Origin: Granulicella sp. UBA5172
GTDB lineage: Bacteria > Acidobacteriota > Terriglobia > Terriglobales > Acidobacteriaceae
Assembly (NCBI GenBank): GCA_002413385.1
Contig: DHWW01000102.1
Span: 18,836-26,632 of the forward strand
Reading direction: 5' to 3'
DNA: 7,797 nucleotides
The stretch's first letter is position 1. Each line of letters opens with the position of its first letter. A program made the position numbers and the translations under genes. The notes under the pieces are model-generated. The model saw nothing but the letters and a program-made list of their open reading frames with translations. It searched no databases and had not been told where the DNA came from. This document shows, one piece after another, positions 6,305 through 7,797 of the stretch.

Positions 6305-7075
6305 ATGCGCGCGCTCGTTGTATCGGACATCCACGGAAATCTACACGCGCTTGAGGCTGTCCTCGGAGTAGCGCAGGACCACGCTGGCGGGGGATTCGAT
6401 CAGGTCTGGAACCTGGGCGATGTGGTGGGCTATGGGGCGCGGCCGAACGAGGTGATCGACCTGCTTCGGCCAATGGCTACGATTCATGTGCGCGGGAATC
6501 ATGATCGCGTGTGTTGCGGTTTGACCAGCTCGCAGGGCTTTAACCCGGTGGCTGCGCAGGCTGCTGCATGGACACGGCTGCATCTGCGGCCGGATAACCG
6601 GGAGTGGCTGCGCGCAGTACCCATGGGACCGATTCGCGCCAGCGACCGCGCTATGTGCGCGCACGGATCACCGCTGCATGAAGACCAGTACATTGCTTCG
6701 ATGAGGGATGCGTGGACTCCGCTGCAGCGGATGGAGACGGAGATCACCTTCTTTGGCCACACGCATGTGCAGGGTGGCTTCTCGCAGCGAGCGCACGACT
6801 GGGCGGAAGATCGTCCGGTGTACGCGGAGCCGCGCGGCAACACGACGGAATATGTGACGCAGGCGGTGCCGCCGGGCTCACGGCATCTCATCAATCCGGG
6901 TGCGGTGGGGCAGCCGCGGGATGGCGACTGGCGCGCCGCGTTCGCCATCTACGATGACGTGCTGGAGGAAGTCACCTTCTTCCGCACGCCGTACGATGTG
7001 GCAGCGGCGCAGGCTGCGATCCGCGAGGCACAGTTGCCGGAGCGGCTGGCGCTGCGGCTGAGCACGGGGAGCTAG
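6305..7075 (+). CDS. Metallophosphoesterase family protein (calcineurin-like, YfcE/MJ0936 type)
   Basis: 256 aa. Two-metal phosphoesterase. The metal ligands are visible as SDIHGN (7-12, Asp8 and His10), GDVVGYG (38-44, Asp39), RGNHD (63-67, Asn65 and His66), AHGSP (119-123, His120) and GHTH (151-154). The NPGAVGQPRDGD motif (197-208) is typical of this COG0639/COG0622-like subfamily, whose members cleave phosphodiesters or phosphomonoesters. The natural substrate is not deducible. No signal peptide is seen, so it is probably cytoplasmic. The ATG at 6305 is right because the first catalytic Asp comes at residue 8; CAGG (6291-6294) is a weak ribosome site. It follows the ABC ATPase by 21 bp on the same strand with no terminator between, so co-transcription is plausible. 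It is convergent with the barrel gene 20 bp away. Confidence 0.9.
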   Translation: MRALVVSDIHGNLHALEAVLGVAQDHAGGGFDQVWNLGDVVGYGARPNEVIDLLRPMATIHVRGNHDRVCCGLTSSQGFNPVAAQAAAWTRLHLRPDNREWLRAVPMGPIRASDRAMCAHGSPLHEDQYIASMRDAWTPLQRMETEITFFGHTHVQGGFSQRAHDWAEDRPVYAEPRGNTTEYVTQAVPPGSRHLINPGAVGQPRDGDWRAAFAIYDDVLEEVTFFRTPYDVAAAQAAIREAQLPERLALRLSTGS

Positions 7076-7095
7076 GACAGCGAGAGGATGAACGG

Positions 7096-7764
7096 TTAGA
7101 AGAATTTTCCGATCGTGAAGACCAGCTTGCGGTCTCCGCCATTGCCGATCGCGGGACCGATCGAGACCACACCGAGGGGCGTCTCGGCGAGCAAGCCGAA
7201 GTACAGATCGGCGCGCGTGATTGTGTTTCCATCGGGAGAGCGCATCTGCCCCGCCTCAAAGACAGAGCCAAAGTAGAGACTATTGCTGAGCGGTGCGGGC
7301 AGAGACTTGATCCTGCGCAGATAGCCGGGCGTCACGAGGAAGTAGTCCGTGCCGCGGTACTGGTCGATGGCGCTCGCGCTCAGCCGCAGAGGGCCTCCCA
7401 GCGTGTAGCGGAAGGGCTGTGCCACGTTGCGATTGAGCATTGTGCCGCCTTCCATATTCATCAGCAGAATGTTTTTCTTTGCGAAGGTGCGGGAGAACTC
7501 AATCTGGCTGAAAATCCGGGGTGTGCTGGGGCTGCCGGACGTGCCGTAGAGATAGCCAACGTCGGTGACGGAGCGAATACCAAACTGTGGCACCAGGGCG
7601 CGGTCCTGCGAATCGTAGATGTACTGGACGCGGGCGGTTTGCGAGGGATTGTGGTAATCAGGCAGGCCGTCGGAGCCGGTGGTGGTGGACCACCGCACCT
7701 CCTGGAACTGCCAGCCGGCGCGTAGTTCCTGGGTGCTGCCATCGCCCCAGCCGATGTCGGCTCC
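7096..7764 (-). CDS. Outer-membrane beta-barrel (D15/BamA-like) C-terminal fragment, probably of a patatin-like phospholipase; 5' end missing
   Basis: 222 native residues, ending in Phe-Phe then TAA. The sequence alternates amphipathic strands and turns: ELRAGWQFQEVRW (13-25), ARVQYIYDSQDRALVPQFG (44-62), the family landmark YTLGGPLRLSA (120-130) followed by QYRGTDYF (135-142), GYLRRI (147-152), LYFGSVFEAG (163-172), then ADLYFGLLAETPLGVVSIGP and a last strand KLVFTIGKFF. This is the pattern of D15/BamA-like barrels at the C-terminus of patatin-like phospholipases (PlpD-type, type Vd secretion), and the terminal Phe is the usual BAM signal. The catalytic patatin and POTRA parts would lie beyond the right edge, so the patatin link is inference; another BamA-superfamily protein is possible. 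Upstream of Gly at 7764 the frame continues only into sequencing adapter, so the apparent GTG start at 7791 is false. Confidence 0.75.
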   Translation of the reverse strand, partial: GADIGWGDGSTQELRAGWQFQEVRWSTTTGSDGLPDYHNPSQTARVQYIYDSQDRALVPQFGIRSVTDVGYLYGTSGSPSTPRIFSQIEFSRTFAKKNILLMNMEGGTMLNRNVAQPFRYTLGGPLRLSASAIDQYRGTDYFLVTPGYLRRIKSLPAPLSNSLYFGSVFEAGQMRSPDGNTITRADLYFGLLAETPLGVVSIGPAIGNGGDRKLVFTIGKFF

Positions 7765-7765
7765 A

Positions 7766-7797
7766 TCTCTTATACACATCTCCGAGCCCACGAGACC
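7766..7797. other. Illumina Nextera transposase adapter read-through (artefact)
   Basis: Bases 7766-7796 match the Nextera mosaic end and the adapter bases that follow it (TCTCTTATACACATCT, then CCGAGCCCACGAGAC), and 7797 would be the first index base. Immediately upstream, 7763-7765 read CCA where the mosaic end has CTG, so the join may have formed over short similarity. On the minus strand this translates to GSEMCIRD, a well-known adapter-derived peptide in database proteins. It is not biological sequence and marks a contig end. Confidence 0.96.

Noticed and set aside
7765..7791. GTG at 7791 as the start of the barrel protein
   Set aside because: The first nine codons are translated Nextera adapter; the true start is beyond the contig end.

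Overview
This is a GC-rich bacterial window, about 7.8 kb, and probably the end of a draft-assembly contig. It has ordinary, densely packed chromosomal genes. The best taxonomic clue is the left-edge gene: an Oar-like TonB-dependent receptor barrel of the kind greatly expanded in Acidobacteria (Terriglobia, such as Granulicella, Terriglobus or Edaphobacter relatives). The patatin-type outer-membrane barrel at the right edge also indicates a diderm organism. The taxonomic call is inference from protein style, not from a search.

Layout, left to right. (1) Bases 1-1302, plus strand: C-terminal part of a TonB-dependent receptor, broken by a +1 frameshift near 1200-1204, just before its last beta-strands. 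(2) 1387-2370, plus: a membrane protein fusing a DedA/VTT domain to a cytoplasmic rhodanese domain. (3) 2392-3594, minus, convergent with it: a geranylgeranyl-reductase-family flavoprotein. (4) 3776-4954, minus: a luciferase-like (LLM) flavin oxidoreductase carrying an in-frame insertion made of a REP-like palindromic element. (5) A 119-bp divergent gap leads to a plus-strand cluster: a small exported protein (5074-5370), an OppD/DppD-type ABC ATPase (5375-6283) and a metallophosphoesterase (6305-7075). (6) 7096-7764, minus, convergent: the C-terminal barrel of a probable patatin-like outer-membrane protein. Its upstream part runs into sequencing adapter (about 7766-7796).

The genes do not form one recognisable pathway. 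The small exported protein and the ABC ATPase are 4 bp apart and probably translationally coupled. The phosphoesterase follows after 21 bp and may share the transcript. The ATPase has no permease or binding-protein gene in view. No tRNA, rRNA, CRISPR array, transposase or clear terminator was seen, and no stretch over 300 bp lacks a gene.

I did not find a convincing undescribed multi-gene system. The observations most worth checking are the palindromic repeat translated inside the LLM oxidoreductase, the late frameshift in the receptor, the DedA-rhodanese fusion with an altered active-site loop, the unrecognised small exported protein, and the adapter read-through at the right end, which would produce a false N-terminus.
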